A stretch of 64,000 nucleotides of DNA, from contig CAYNPO010000009.1 of the NCBI GenBank assembly GCA_964399165.1, forward strand, positions 1 through 64,000. The letters run 5' to 3'. Every line of letters begins with the position of its first letter. The first letter of the stretch is position 1. The translations under genes were made by a program, and so were the position numbers. Origin of the DNA: UBA6144 sp964399165 (GTDB taxonomy: Bacteria; Bdellovibrionota; Bacteriovoracia; Bacteriovoracales; Bacteriovoracaceae). The notes below the pieces were generated by a model. That model was not told where the DNA came from. It did no database searches and worked only from the letters and a program-made list of their open reading frames with translations. Of the stretch, positions 17,396 through 25,849 are shown one piece after another.

Positions 17396-18558
17396 ACCTT
17401 CTTGAAGGCCTGCTCCAGGTCGGCCAACAGGTCGTCCAGGTGCTCGATGCCGACGGACAAGCGGATGAGGTTGTCGTGGATGCCCAGTTGCTTGCGCACG
17501 CTGGCTGGCACGGAGGCGTGGGTCATGATGGCGGGATGCTCGATGAGGCTTTCAACCCCTCCCAGGCTCTCCGCCAGCGCGAATAGCTGCACGCTCTCGA
17601 GGAATTTGCGGGATTCCTTCAGGCCTCCCTTGAGGAAGAAGGTGATCATCCCGCCGAAACCGCTTGCCTGTTTTTTGGCCAAGCCATGCTGCGGATGGGA
17701 TTTGAGGCCCGGGTAGACGACGCGCTCGACCTTTGGGTGTTTTTCTAGGTACTCGGCCACTTTTTGGGCGTTCTTCGCCGTGGCTTCCATGCGCACCGCC
17801 AGGGTTTTCACCCCGCGCAGGACCAGCCAAGCGTCGAAAGGGGCGAGGCTCGGGCCAACGGCGTTCACGAGAAACTTGAGCTTATCGAAAAAAGGACCGT
17901 CGTTGAGCATGAGGGCGCCGCCGACCACGTCGGAATGCCCATTAATATACTTGGTCATGGAGTGCACGACGATATCCGCTCCCAACGCCAAGGGCTTTTG
18001 GAAATAAGGGCTCATGAAAGTGTTGTCCACCACCACCATGGCCTTGGCTTTTTTGGCGAGCTTGGCGATGGCGGCTATGTCCGACACCTTCAACATGGGA
18101 TTGGTGGGGGTCTCGAGCCACACCAGCGCCGGCTTGAACTTGGTGATTTTCGCGCCGAGCGCCTTGAGATCGGTGGTGTCCGCGAACTCGATTTTATGCG
18201 TGTCCTGGAACACCTTGGTGAACATGCGGTAGGTGCCTCCATACACATCGTCGCCGCACAGGACGCGGCTGCCATGGGGAAGGGCGTGCATGATCAAGCT
18301 GGTGGCGGCCAGGCCAGAGGAAGTCACTAGGCACCTTTCTGCCCCTTCCAGCGCCGCAAGGCATTCCTGCAAGCGGTCCCGGGTGGGGTTATGGGTGCGG
18401 GTGTACTCGTAGCCTTGGTGCTCTCCGGGAGAACGCTGCACGTAAGTGGAGGTCTGGAAAATCGGCGGCATGATGGCGCCCGTTGAGGGGTCGGGGTGGC
18501 CGCCCACGTGGATCGCCTGGGTCTCGAAACGGGCGGTGGGCTTCTTGGTCTTTTTCAT
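17392..18558 (-). CDS. Cys/Met metabolism PLP-dependent enzyme (cystathionine gamma-synthase/lyase type)
   Basis: This 388-aa enzyme belongs to the fold-type I trans-sulfuration family. It has the N-terminal FETQAIHVGGHPDPSTGAI, the PLP-contacting CLVTSSGLAA and VVVDNTFMSPYFQKPL segments, and the lysine of SMTKYINGHSD that forms the Schiff base. The C-terminal SLGGVESLIEHPA is also typical. Sequence alone does not separate synthase from lyase. It overlaps gshA by four bases, so it may supply cysteine for glutathione synthesis. Confidence 0.92.
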   Translation of the reverse strand: MKKTKKPTARFETQAIHVGGHPDPSTGAIMPPIFQTSTYVQRSPGEHQGYEYTRTHNPTRDRLQECLAALEGAERCLVTSSGLAATSLIMHALPHGSRVLCGDDVYGGTYRMFTKVFQDTHKIEFADTTDLKALGAKITKFKPALVWLETPTNPMLKVSDIAAIAKLAKKAKAMVVVDNTFMSPYFQKPLALGADIVVHSMTKYINGHSDVVGGALMLNDGPFFDKLKFLVNAVGPSLAPFDAWLVLRGVKTLAVRMEATAKNAQKVAEYLEKHPKVERVVYPGLKSHPQHGLAKKQASGFGGMITFFLKGGLKESRKFLESVQLFALAESLGGVESLIEHPAIMTHASVPASVRKQLGIHDNLIRLSVGIEHLDDLLADLEQAFKKV

Positions 18559-19793
18559 GCGTCCTTTCCTTGGTTGAGTTCGCGCAGTTCGTGGGAGGCC
18601 GCCAGCACGGAGAGGCGGGCCACCACGGTATAGGCGGCTTCTTTGATGTGGGTGTCGGTGTCCTGGCAGATGTCGCTGATGCAGAACTTGCGGTAGAGCA
18701 TCCCTTGCGAGTTGAGGTTGGCATTGGTGCCGCGCTCGGGGTTGTACCGCATGAACCCCCCCATGCCCTTTCCGTCCACCAGGTAAACGGTGATCTCGGC
18801 GGGAGCGTCCTCGACCTTCACGACGGTCTCCACGCCTTCCTGCACCAGCACGCTGGTGAATTTGAGGTTGTTTTTGCCCACGTCCATCTTGTTGCGCGTG
18901 CGGCGGTTCATGGCGCGCACTTCCTCTCCGGAGGAGAAGACATGGATGCCCATCCCGTAGGTCCCTTGGCTCGCCTTGGCGAAGACTTTCGCGCCGGGGC
19001 CGATCTCACCTACCAGCCCATCCACCGCCGCCGCGAGTCCATCGAGCCCGCTTTGCGCCTCGAAATCCACGTTGTCCACCGCGCGGAAGCGGGCCTGAAT
19101 GAGGTCGGGATTGATGCCGAAGTGGGCGCAGAAGGCGTTGGCCTGTTCGCGATAGTGGCGGAAGTGCATGTTCTTCTGCCGCCGCGTCCATCCTGCGAAG
19201 GGGGAGGGCATCACAGGCACGCGGAACGCGGCCCAGTCCACGTCCAGGGGGACCGACTGGTCGTGGTTGAGCACCACGGCCTGGTAGGCGGCTTCAGACC
19301 CATCGGCGCGCTCGAAGCGGCCGTCCCGCACTCGCACGAAGTTGATGGTGACCCCGTGCCCGGACTGGGATTCGAGCTCCAGCCTCGGCGCATCAGTAAA
19401 TAGGGCGGCGTCGGGAGAAACCACGTCAACAGAGAGGCCCCCGGCCTCGATGGTCGAGCGCAGGAAGTGCACATTGTCCAAGTACCACTTGTTCTTGGTG
19501 TGGGACTCGGGCACCAACGCCACCCGCGCGCATCCCGGCACCGCCTTCGTCAGGGCCTCGCGGAACATCGTCGCCGCGCGCTTGAGGTCCTTCTGGCAAA
19601 TGTTGTTGAAACCGGCAGGGTAGAGGTTATGGTCCACCGGCGCGTACTTATGGTGGCTCTCGCGCACGTCCACGCTGGAGTAGATGGGTTGGGGCAGCTT
19701 CGCCTGCCAGTCGTCTAGCAGGCGGTTGATGTCGTTCCAATGATGGCAGAGGAACTTCTCGAGTTCTGCCTTGGTGTTAACGGCGTACGGCAT
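18555..19793 (-). CDS. gshA: Glutamate--cysteine ligase, GshA of the Thiobacillus-type family
   Basis: This 412-aa protein resembles the uncommon glutamate--cysteine ligase family first described in Acidithiobacillus ferrooxidans, which is distinct from E. coli GshA. Matching stretches are SVDVRESHHKYAPVD near the N-terminus, PSPFAGWTRRQKNMHF, FAKASQGTYGMGI, and the acidic VVKVEDAPAEITVYLVDGKGMGGF. The enzyme makes gamma-glutamylcysteine, the first step of glutathione synthesis. No gshB is in the window. It overlaps the ArsA-type gene upstream by 17 bases and the PLP enzyme downstream by 4. Confidence 0.8.
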   Translation of the reverse strand: MPYAVNTKAELEKFLCHHWNDINRLLDDWQAKLPQPIYSSVDVRESHHKYAPVDHNLYPAGFNNICQKDLKRAATMFREALTKAVPGCARVALVPESHTKNKWYLDNVHFLRSTIEAGGLSVDVVSPDAALFTDAPRLELESQSGHGVTINFVRVRDGRFERADGSEAAYQAVVLNHDQSVPLDVDWAAFRVPVMPSPFAGWTRRQKNMHFRHYREQANAFCAHFGINPDLIQARFRAVDNVDFEAQSGLDGLAAAVDGLVGEIGPGAKVFAKASQGTYGMGIHVFSSGEEVRAMNRRTRNKMDVGKNNLKFTSVLVQEGVETVVKVEDAPAEITVYLVDGKGMGGFMRYNPERGTNANLNSQGMLYRKFCISDICQDTDTHIKEAAYTVVARLSVLAASHELRELNQGKDA

Positions 19794-20841
19794 GTCGTCT
19801 CCAGGTTTCGGTCAGGGCGCGGACGTGGTCCACGGGGGAAGCGGCCAGCACTTCCGGGAATTCCAGGAGGGCGTTGAAGCCCCCGCGAGTGCGCTCTTTG
19901 AGCATGGCTTCCTTGTCGAGCAAAGCGTGCCTCAAGCGGTCCGCCGGGCTGCCCTCCGCCGGCTTCCAACCGGCCAGCTCGCCCGCGAGGCACTTATTTA
20001 AGGCGAGGATCAACCCGTCCGGCGCGAGCTTGCGGGCTTCGCGCTGGATCTCGAGCGCCTCCCCGGCCTTGCCCTGTTCCACCGATGTGACTAGGAACCA
20101 GTTCGCCCCGCCGTGGTCGGTGAGACGCTTTTCCAGGGCAAGCCCCTTGGTGAAGGCCCCGCGGGCCCGGTAAATCACTTCCAGAGCCTCCAGGAAGTCT
20201 TCCACGAACTTCTCACCTGTGACTTTCTGTAGGTAGGAGAGGAGCTTGTGGACTCCCGCGTTCACCACCTTGCCCACGAGTTTGACGGCGAAACCCCGCT
20301 CCCCGGACTTGCGGCCCAAAGAGGCGAAGATCTCCACGAAACGCTGGTCGAAGAAGGCCCGGATCTTCTCGAGCCCTTCAAGGAAGTCCAGGAAATGGGT
20401 TCCCGGGGGCGTATCGAGTACCACGCAGTCATAGGGACCTTCTTCCAGGCGCATCTGCAGCTCCACCAGGGCCAGGATCTCGTTCATGCCCCCGTTGGGC
20501 CGGGCCAAGATGGAGATGATCCGGTTTCTGGAGAGTTCCTCCACGCCGGCGGAACGGGCCATTCGGGCCATCGTGTGGGGGGCCGACATGAGGAGCGCGT
20601 GCAACGGCACGGGAAATGGTGGCATACCCGCCAGCCCGTTTACCGCCACCACTTCACCCGCGTCCTCTTCGCGCAGGCCCAGCAGGTCCTTTAAGCGCTT
20701 GGCCGGGTCGATGGTCATCAGCAGGACGCGTTTGCCCTCACCCACCAACTGGAGGGCGCGGGCGGTGGCGAGCGTGGTCTTGCCCACGCCGCCCGTGCCG
20801 AAAAAGAGGTCAAAGGGGCGCTCGGGGAGTACGGCGCTCAT
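19777..20841 (-). CDS. ArsA/Get3-family ATPase, second copy
   Basis: This 354-aa protein has the deviant Walker A GTGGVGKTTLA at residues 16-26, the switch I segment MTIDPAKRLKDLLG, and VVLDTPPGTHFLDFL as switch II. Members drive oxyanion export with ArsB or insert tail-anchored proteins. Bacterial unlinked copies often have no assigned role. The typical C-terminal half is shortened. It overlaps the other ArsA-type gene by four bases, and the two probably form a heterodimer, since many delta-lineage genomes carry such pairs. Confidence 0.88.
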   Translation of the reverse strand: MSAVLPERPFDLFFGTGGVGKTTLATARALQLVGEGKRVLLMTIDPAKRLKDLLGLREEDAGEVVAVNGLAGMPPFPVPLHALLMSAPHTMARMARSAGVEELSRNRIISILARPNGGMNEILALVELQMRLEEGPYDCVVLDTPPGTHFLDFLEGLEKIRAFFDQRFVEIFASLGRKSGERGFAVKLVGKVVNAGVHKLLSYLQKVTGEKFVEDFLEALEVIYRARGAFTKGLALEKRLTDHGGANWFLVTSVEQGKAGEALEIQREARKLAPDGLILALNKCLAGELAGWKPAEGSPADRLRHALLDKEAMLKERTRGGFNALLEFPEVLAASPVDHVRALTETWRRHAVRR

Positions 20842-21653
20842 AGCAGTCCTCCCAGTGCCTGGCCGAGTCCTTCGGTCATGGCGCCTCCCCGGGCGTCCGT
20901 GAAAGGGAGTACGCCATCCAGTTTACCGGCGGCCGCCACCGCTTCGCGCTCCAGGCGGAGTTTGTCCCGCAGGGGCAGGGGCGCGTCCGCCAAGGCGTCG
21001 GCCCATCCTTCCAAGGACTGGTTCAGGAAGACCTTGCAATCCATGGGTGCCACCTTGGTCACGGCCGCCCTCAGCTCTTCAGCCTCTTGAAGGGCCATGA
21101 GCGTGGGCAAAGCGAGAATGCGAACGCCAGTGTAGGCGGGGTCGTATAGCTTCTGAAGCATCCGGCCCGTGTCTTCGTAAACCGCTCCGGAGCGGAAGAT
21201 CTCTCGGAAATTTGCCGTGGCCTCAAGCATGGCCAAGGCGTGGCCGGAAGCGGGGGCGTCCAGCACCATCACCTTTTGGGGGTGCTCTTGGAGGGTCTCG
21301 AGCATCCTCCCCAGGAAGATCACGTAGCCGAAACCCGGGAGCATGTTCACCAGGGCTCGGAAGAAGGCCGTTCTGACCACCCAGCGCGCCACCAGGCCAG
21401 AATTGAGCTTCTTGGTGATGTAGCCCTCGGCACTCTGTTCGAGGTCCAGATGCACGCGAGGCACGTCTTCCCAGCCTTCGGGGGCGGTGGCGGGCTTGCT
21501 GTCGCGGTCCCTGAGCGTCTGTTGGGAAAGGCTCACGTAGGTGGCATCGTGCCCTTGCTGGCGCAGCCAGCGGGTGAAAGCCAGGGCAAGCGTGGTCTTT
21601 CCTACGCCGCCCTTACCCGTGATGATGTAGAGCCGTTTGGGGTCGGGGCCCAT
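20838..21653 (-). CDS. ArsA/Get3-family ATPase, first copy
   Basis: This 271-aa protein has Walker A GKGGVGKTTLALAF at residues 13-26 and KVMVLDAPASGHALAML as the switch II region. In the switch I position it reads VSLSQQTLRDR instead of the DPA motif kept in its partner, so the two subunits may differ in activity. No ArsB, ArsC or ArsR gene is nearby, which argues against a classic arsenic operon. It starts 10 bases after the beta-barrel gene's stop. Confidence 0.85.
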   Translation of the reverse strand: MGPDPKRLYIITGKGGVGKTTLALAFTRWLRQQGHDATYVSLSQQTLRDRDSKPATAPEGWEDVPRVHLDLEQSAEGYITKKLNSGLVARWVVRTAFFRALVNMLPGFGYVIFLGRMLETLQEHPQKVMVLDAPASGHALAMLEATANFREIFRSGAVYEDTGRMLQKLYDPAYTGVRILALPTLMALQEAEELRAAVTKVAPMDCKVFLNQSLEGWADALADAPLPLRDKLRLEREAVAAAGKLDGVLPFTDARGGAMTEGLGQALGGLL

Positions 21654-21663
21654 GCGGGCCCCC

Positions 21664-22374
21664 TCAGAAGGCGTATGCCAGCGTGAGCATCAGTTTGAAG
21701 TAATAGCCTTTCACGTCAGGGCCCGTGTCTTGCTTCACGTTGAACGGCCAGTGGAATTGGCCCAAGGCGCCCACGGTCCACTGATCATTCAGGCGCAGGT
21801 CACCGCCTCCCCCGAAGTTAAGGCCGAAGGCGAGCTTGCGGTCGGACCATTTGTAGTCGTCGCCGACCCTGCGCCGAGCCTGGGGAGCGTAGAAGCCCAA
21901 GCCGCCCAGGACGAAGGGAGAGAAGTTGTCGAATTCGAAGAGGCGGCTCTTGATGGCGCCATCCACGCCGCGCACGCGCATGCGCTCACTGTTGTCGCGA
22001 TGCTCGCTCCAGTGCGCATTCACCAGCACGTCAAAGGAGTAACTGGCCGCATAGGCGTAGAACAGGTCCATCGTGATCTTGTCTTCACCGTAGTCGCCGT
22101 ATTTGCCCATGAGGAAAGTCTGGCCCAGGCCCACCCCGAAGGAATGCTGGTGCAGGCTGCGGGGGGTGGGGGAGCCAGAGGCCACTGGGGCTTCGTCCAC
22201 CGGCTCTTCCGCGGGTCCTGGGGTGGCAACCGACTTCGCGCGCGGGGGCTTCGAGGCGGGCCCCACCAACTCATCCTGGGTGGATGGCGTCTGGATCTTC
22301 GGCGCGAAGGGTTTGTTTTGGGCGAAAAGGGGGGCTGAAAAAAGAAAAGTCGCGGCCAGAGCCGCGACTTTCAT
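21664..22374 (-). CDS. Outer-membrane beta-barrel protein
   Basis: This 236-aa protein has a signal peptide (MKVAALAATFLFSAPLFA-Q), a Pro/Ala/Ser-rich linker to about residue 80, and a run of amphipathic strands ending in LMLTLAYAF, a typical C-terminal barrel strand. I choose the ATG at 22374 (AGGA upstream) over one 18 bases earlier that lacks a ribosome site. The first codons coincide with a terminator-like hairpin, described separately. It lies between the PhaR-like gene and the ArsA pair on the same strand. Confidence 0.78.
   Translation of the reverse strand: MKVAALAATFLFSAPLFAQNKPFAPKIQTPSTQDELVGPASKPPRAKSVATPGPAEEPVDEAPVASGSPTPRSLHQHSFGVGLGQTFLMGKYGDYGEDKITMDLFYAYAASYSFDVLVNAHWSEHRDNSERMRVRGVDGAIKSRLFEFDNFSPFVLGGLGFYAPQARRRVGDDYKWSDRKLAFGLNFGGGGDLRLNDQWTVGALGQFHWPFNVKQDTGPDVKGYYFKLMLTLAYAF
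22335..22371 (-). terminator. Intrinsic-terminator-like hairpin inside the beta-barrel signal-peptide codons
   Basis: Read on the minus strand, AAAGTCGCGGC, loop TCTG and GCCGCGACTTT form a perfect 11-bp stem, followed at once by TCTTTTTTC. It lies 32 bases after the PhaR-like stop and begins right behind the ATG of the next gene. It probably ends part of the transcripts from the PhaR-like gene. Ribosomes starting on the beta-barrel gene would prevent the hairpin from forming. Confidence 0.75.
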
Positions 22375-22402
22375 GGATTGGGCATTCCTCATGAAGAGGA
22401 TA

Positions 22403-22777
22403 TTAGTTCAAAGTAGCGGTGTTCTCAACAGGCATGGTGGCAGCGAAGGGCTTGAACTCTTCGACGGCGACTTCTTCGCCCATACCAAGCTTGGCTTCGA
22501 GGGCCTTGATGTAGCCGGTCAGGGTGCCTTCGCCGGAGCGAATGACGCGCTTGAGGAGTTCGGTGTCGCCCGGCTTGAGGGCCTTGCGCTCTTGATCGAA
22601 CAGGAGCTGGATCTGAGTCATGTAGGTGATGTCGTTCTTGGACTTGTTGTCGATGACCTGGATCTCATGGCCTTCGCGGATGATCTGGGCGATCTCCTCG
22701 AGGGTTACGTAGCAAGACTGGAAAGTGTCGTAGAGCTTGCGGTTCTGGTAGCGCTTGATGATGCGGACGTCTTTCAT
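22403..22777 (-). CDS. phaR: PhaR-type polyhydroxyalkanoate synthesis regulator
   Basis: This 124-aa protein opens with the hallmark of PHB/PHA accumulation regulators, RIIKRYQNRKLYDTFQSCYVT, followed by LEEIAQIIREGHEIQVIDNKSK and the DNA-binding-domain end DITYMTQIQLL. Family members repress phasin genes and bind PHA granules. No PHA synthase is in the window. I start at 22777, where AGGGGAAA precedes the ATG; a longer frame upstream adds 44 residues without family similarity. The C-terminal third (from about residue 75) is less conserved. Confidence 0.88.
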   Translation of the reverse strand: MKDVRIIKRYQNRKLYDTFQSCYVTLEEIAQIIREGHEIQVIDNKSKNDITYMTQIQLLFDQERKALKPGDTELLKRVIRSGEGTLTGYIKALEAKLGMGEEVAVEEFKPFAATMPVENTATLN

Positions 22778-23174
22778 GTCGTTTCCCCTGTCTTTTGAAT
22801 CTACCTGTCGAAATAAGAACGAAGGCACTATTGTAAATAAGCGGTATTTTGTCCAATGGCTTTCGCTGAGTTCCGGCCGGATGAGTCTTAATCTTTTCGC
22901 AAGACTCAAACAGCAAATGCGCGAGCTAAAACCGTTGTCCGGGGGGGATTGATACTAAACCGCTCGGAACAGTGTCAACCCGCTCCGTCAAAAAAAACGA
23001 CTCTCTTCGCCGTTTACTTGCGTCGGGGCAAAAACTTCCTCTTAAAAATCAATAAAATTAGATAATTAGGCATTCGTCACAGCCTTCTTTCGATGCGTAA
23101 AAAAGCCCGCGCATCTGTCCGAAAAGCTTAGGGAGACCAATGGATGGTTTCGCCTCGCGAAGGACGTTATTTCC
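22778..23174. other. AT-rich divergent intergenic region
   Basis: This 397-base stretch separates the divergent PhaR-like and TPR-lipoprotein genes. It is clearly more AT-rich than its surroundings, especially 22980-23100 with runs of A and the tract AAAATCAATAAAATTAG. It should hold promoters for both directions. I see no convincing coding frame, RNA gene or conserved operator. Confidence 0.5.
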
Positions 23175-24998
23175 ATGAAGGCCCTTTGGTTTTTGTCCGT
23201 GTCCGGCTGCCTCCTCTTAGGCTTGATGGGCTGTGCCAGCGGGCCCCGTCCTGCCAACTTGAGCGAAGAGGAAACGGCGCGTTTGCGAGAACAGGAAGGG
23301 GATGCCTTGGCGCAACGCTTGCGCGAGCGCGCCGAGCGGGCGAAGCGCGGCGGAAAAGAAGCTGCCGACTTGGTGGCCGGAGCCTATTTCCTGCGCGGGA
23401 ACGCCGCTTGGATGGAGGGCGATTACGCCACGGCGGTGGCCTTCTTGAAACCCTTGGCCGAACTCACCGATGACGCTTTCGTACACCGGAAGCTGGCCGT
23501 AGGAATGATCCGCCTCGGCCAACTGGACGAGTCCAGGGCCGTGCTCGAGAAGCTCCATGCCCGTGACCCCAAGAACGAAGACGTGGCGTTGATCCTCGCC
23601 GGCGTGCAGGGGGCGCAGGGCAAGGGCGCCGAGGCCCAAGCGGGATACCGTCGCATTTTGGCGCATAACCCGCGCCAGCAGGAAGCCTGCCTATTCCTCG
23701 GCAAGGCATTGGCCCAGGACAAGAAATGGAAGGAAGCCGAGGCGCGCTTCAAGGCTTGCCAAAAACTACACCCTGAAGAGGGAGCGTTTTCCTATTACCT
23801 CGGCAAGATGCACGTGGACCGCGAGGACCTGCCCCGCGCCCTGGCCGCGTTCGAGGAGGCCCATCGCCGCGATCCCGCCTCCACCCAAGCCGCCACCGCT
23901 CTGGGCGTGGTGTACGAACAACAGGAGCGTCCCGCCGACGCCGTGGCGGTTTACCGCCGGCACCTGGAGCACAAACCTGAGGACGCCCTGGTGCTCAACC
24001 GCCTGGTCCAGGCCATGTTCCTGATGGAGCGCTTCAAAGAGGCCATCCCCTATGCCGAGCGTTTGGTTGACCTGGAGCCGGACAACCTCAACATGCGCGT
24101 GAAACTGGGGGTGCTCTACACCGACATCCAGGACTATTCGCGCGCGGTGTCCGTGTTCCGCGAGTTGCTGCAGCTGGCACCCAAGTCGGATAAGATCCTT
24201 TACTACCTCGGGGCCATCCACCAAGAGCTCCGGCAATACGAATCCGCCATCGACTACTTCGACCGCATCCCCGAGGATAGCGGGCTGTACCAAGACTCAA
24301 GTTTCCAGGTGGCGAACATGCTCGCTACTCTGGCCCAGGCCGAAGACTCCTGGCGAGGCCGCTTCCTTGAGACCCTCGCCGTCAAAGAAAGCCGCATACC
24401 GGGCCTCAAGGTGGAACTGGCGGTGCTGCGCGCGGGCTACCATGAGTCCCGCGGCGAGGACGACCTTGCCGTCGGCAGCTTGGAGCGTGTGCGCGGCGCC
24501 GAAGGGTTCGGCCCCCAGCACTCCTATTACTTGGCCAACCTGCTGGAGAAGCTCAAGCGCTACGAAGACTCCACCGCGCTGGTGATGGCGATCCTCGACA
24601 AGGACCCCCAGAACGCCCACGCCTGGAACTTCCTGGGCTACTCCATGCTCGAACGCGGCACTCCGCCGGACGAGGCGCTCCCCTTCATCCAGAAGGCCCT
24701 GCGACTCTCGCCCGATGACGGCTACATCCGGGACTCCCTCGGCTGGTATTACCATAAGAAGGGGCAGCACCAGCGCGCCCTCAAGGAGCTCAACGCCGCT
24801 TTCGCCAAGGTCCCCGGGGACGTCGCCATCGCGAAGCATTTGGCAATCGTGCACCAAGGCCTGCGTGATTTCCGCAAGGCCCGGGGCTTCTTGGAACACG
24901 CACTCAAGCACGCCAAGGCCGAGTCCGAACGCAAGGACGTGCAGGCAGCTTTGGAAAACTTGGAGCGCCGCCAGCGCGTTCCCGCCGCCATCGACTGA
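23175..24998 (+). CDS. TPR-repeat lipoprotein
   Basis: This 607-aa protein has a lipoprotein signal with lipobox LMGC (Cys20). The rest is almost wholly tetratricopeptide repeats, with units such as ACLFLGKALAQDKKWKEAEARF, YYLGKMHVDREDLPRALAAFEEA and AWNFLGYSMLERGTPPDEALPFIQKAL. About a dozen units are visible from residue 60 to 590. Such proteins act as scaffolds at the outer membrane or in the periplasm. The layout resembles TPR lipoproteins that accompany LolB-like proteins. A small lipoprotein gene follows 42 bases downstream. Confidence 0.88.
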   Translation: MKALWFLSVSGCLLLGLMGCASGPRPANLSEEETARLREQEGDALAQRLRERAERAKRGGKEAADLVAGAYFLRGNAAWMEGDYATAVAFLKPLAELTDDAFVHRKLAVGMIRLGQLDESRAVLEKLHARDPKNEDVALILAGVQGAQGKGAEAQAGYRRILAHNPRQQEACLFLGKALAQDKKWKEAEARFKACQKLHPEEGAFSYYLGKMHVDREDLPRALAAFEEAHRRDPASTQAATALGVVYEQQERPADAVAVYRRHLEHKPEDALVLNRLVQAMFLMERFKEAIPYAERLVDLEPDNLNMRVKLGVLYTDIQDYSRAVSVFRELLQLAPKSDKILYYLGAIHQELRQYESAIDYFDRIPEDSGLYQDSSFQVANMLATLAQAEDSWRGRFLETLAVKESRIPGLKVELAVLRAGYHESRGEDDLAVGSLERVRGAEGFGPQHSYYLANLLEKLKRYEDSTALVMAILDKDPQNAHAWNFLGYSMLERGTPPDEALPFIQKALRLSPDDGYIRDSLGWYYHKKGQHQRALKELNAAFAKVPGDVAIAKHLAIVHQGLRDFRKARGFLEHALKHAKAESERKDVQAALENLERRQRVPAAID

Positions 24999-25040
24999 TC
25001 GCCCCTTGTCGCGGGCCGTGTGGGCCCGCATGATGGCTTG

Positions 25041-25721
25041 ATGCTCGCACGTCTTCTGCCCGCTTTGCTTATCCTCGCATCCTGCGCCCATGGGCCCGAT
25101 TCTTCCCCCTCGACGCCGGAGGCCCTCGTGCGTTCCATGCGGTTGGAAGGGGAGGGACGCGCGCGCCTCGAGGCGGGGGCGGAGTCCTGGGTGTTTGGAT
25201 TCGAGGCCGCCTACCGTGCTGACGACTCCTGGGTGATGGCGTTGAGGATCCCCTTGCAGGGGGAGCAAGTGTTCGCGTTCAGCGGTCTGGACCGAGCGGA
25301 GCCAGCCGTGGTTCCAGGGCCGGAGGATTTTCGTTGGCGCATCGTGCACGCCCTGAAAGAAGCCTCGGACCGGCGTCGTCTAGGTTATCCCCAGGCGGGG
25401 CACGATTTTCTGCGCCGCTGGCACCACCTGCTGCGCTTGGCGCGTCCGGGACATGCCCCCCGCTTGGCGTGCGTGGCCGACGCCGCGGTGCCCGGCAGGT
25501 GGACTTGCGAGGTCGACGGGGTGGGCTCGCGTTGGGCATGGGATGCTGCCAGGGGCGAGCTCACCGTGCTTTTATCCCTCAGGCGCGGTTGGGAAATGGC
25601 GGCGGTTTATAAAAACCTGACCGGTCCTGTCTTCACCCGCCTCACCCTCGAGGTCCGTCGCACGGGAGGCCAGCGGACTCCGCCAGAACTGCGGCAGGAA
25701 CTTTTTTTCAACGTTCCTTGA
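25041..25721 (+). CDS. Small lipoprotein, possibly LolB/DUF4292-like
   Basis: This 226-aa protein has the lipobox LASC (Cys15). The mature part suggests a half-barrel: VRSMRLEGEGRARLEAG, SWVFGFEAAYRADDSWVMALRIP and LTRLTLEVRRTGG-type strands. That pattern recalls LolB or DUF4292 proteins, which handle lipoproteins at the outer membrane, but no diagnostic motif is seen. The start at 25041 lacks a good ribosome site and may depend on coupling with the TPR gene. The product ends close to the promoter of the oligopeptide importer. Confidence 0.6.
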   Translation: MLARLLPALLILASCAHGPDSSPSTPEALVRSMRLEGEGRARLEAGAESWVFGFEAAYRADDSWVMALRIPLQGEQVFAFSGLDRAEPAVVPGPEDFRWRIVHALKEASDRRRLGYPQAGHDFLRRWHHLLRLARPGHAPRLACVADAAVPGRWTCEVDGVGSRWAWDAARGELTVLLSLRRGWEMAAVYKNLTGPVFTRLTLEVRRTGGQRTPPELRQELFFNVP

Positions 25722-25803
25722 AGCCCGAGACGCCGGCTCAGGTGTCAATCTGCACCTCTTGCGAGGCGCTTCTTCTTTTTATAGTCAGTAGAAGAGCTTG
25801 CCT

Positions 25804-25809
25804 TATAAT
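25804..25809 (+). promoter_or_regulatory. Possible -10 element of the oligopeptide-importer operon
   Basis: A consensus TATAAT lies 41 bases before the solute-binding-protein ATG in a locally AT-rich stretch. No good -35 match is seen 17 bases upstream, so the assignment is tentative. Confidence 0.35.
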
Positions 25810-25849
25810 GAAGTGATTTCAATGCGATCACCCACGAAAGGAACTTCCG

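Noticed and set aside
19777..21653. Arsenic-resistance operon
   Set aside because: Two ArsA-family ATPases alone, without arsB, arsC or arsR, do not support that name.
21637..22338. 233-codon open frame on the plus strand
   Set aside because: It is antisense to the beta-barrel gene and its residue composition is that of a GC-rich shadow frame.
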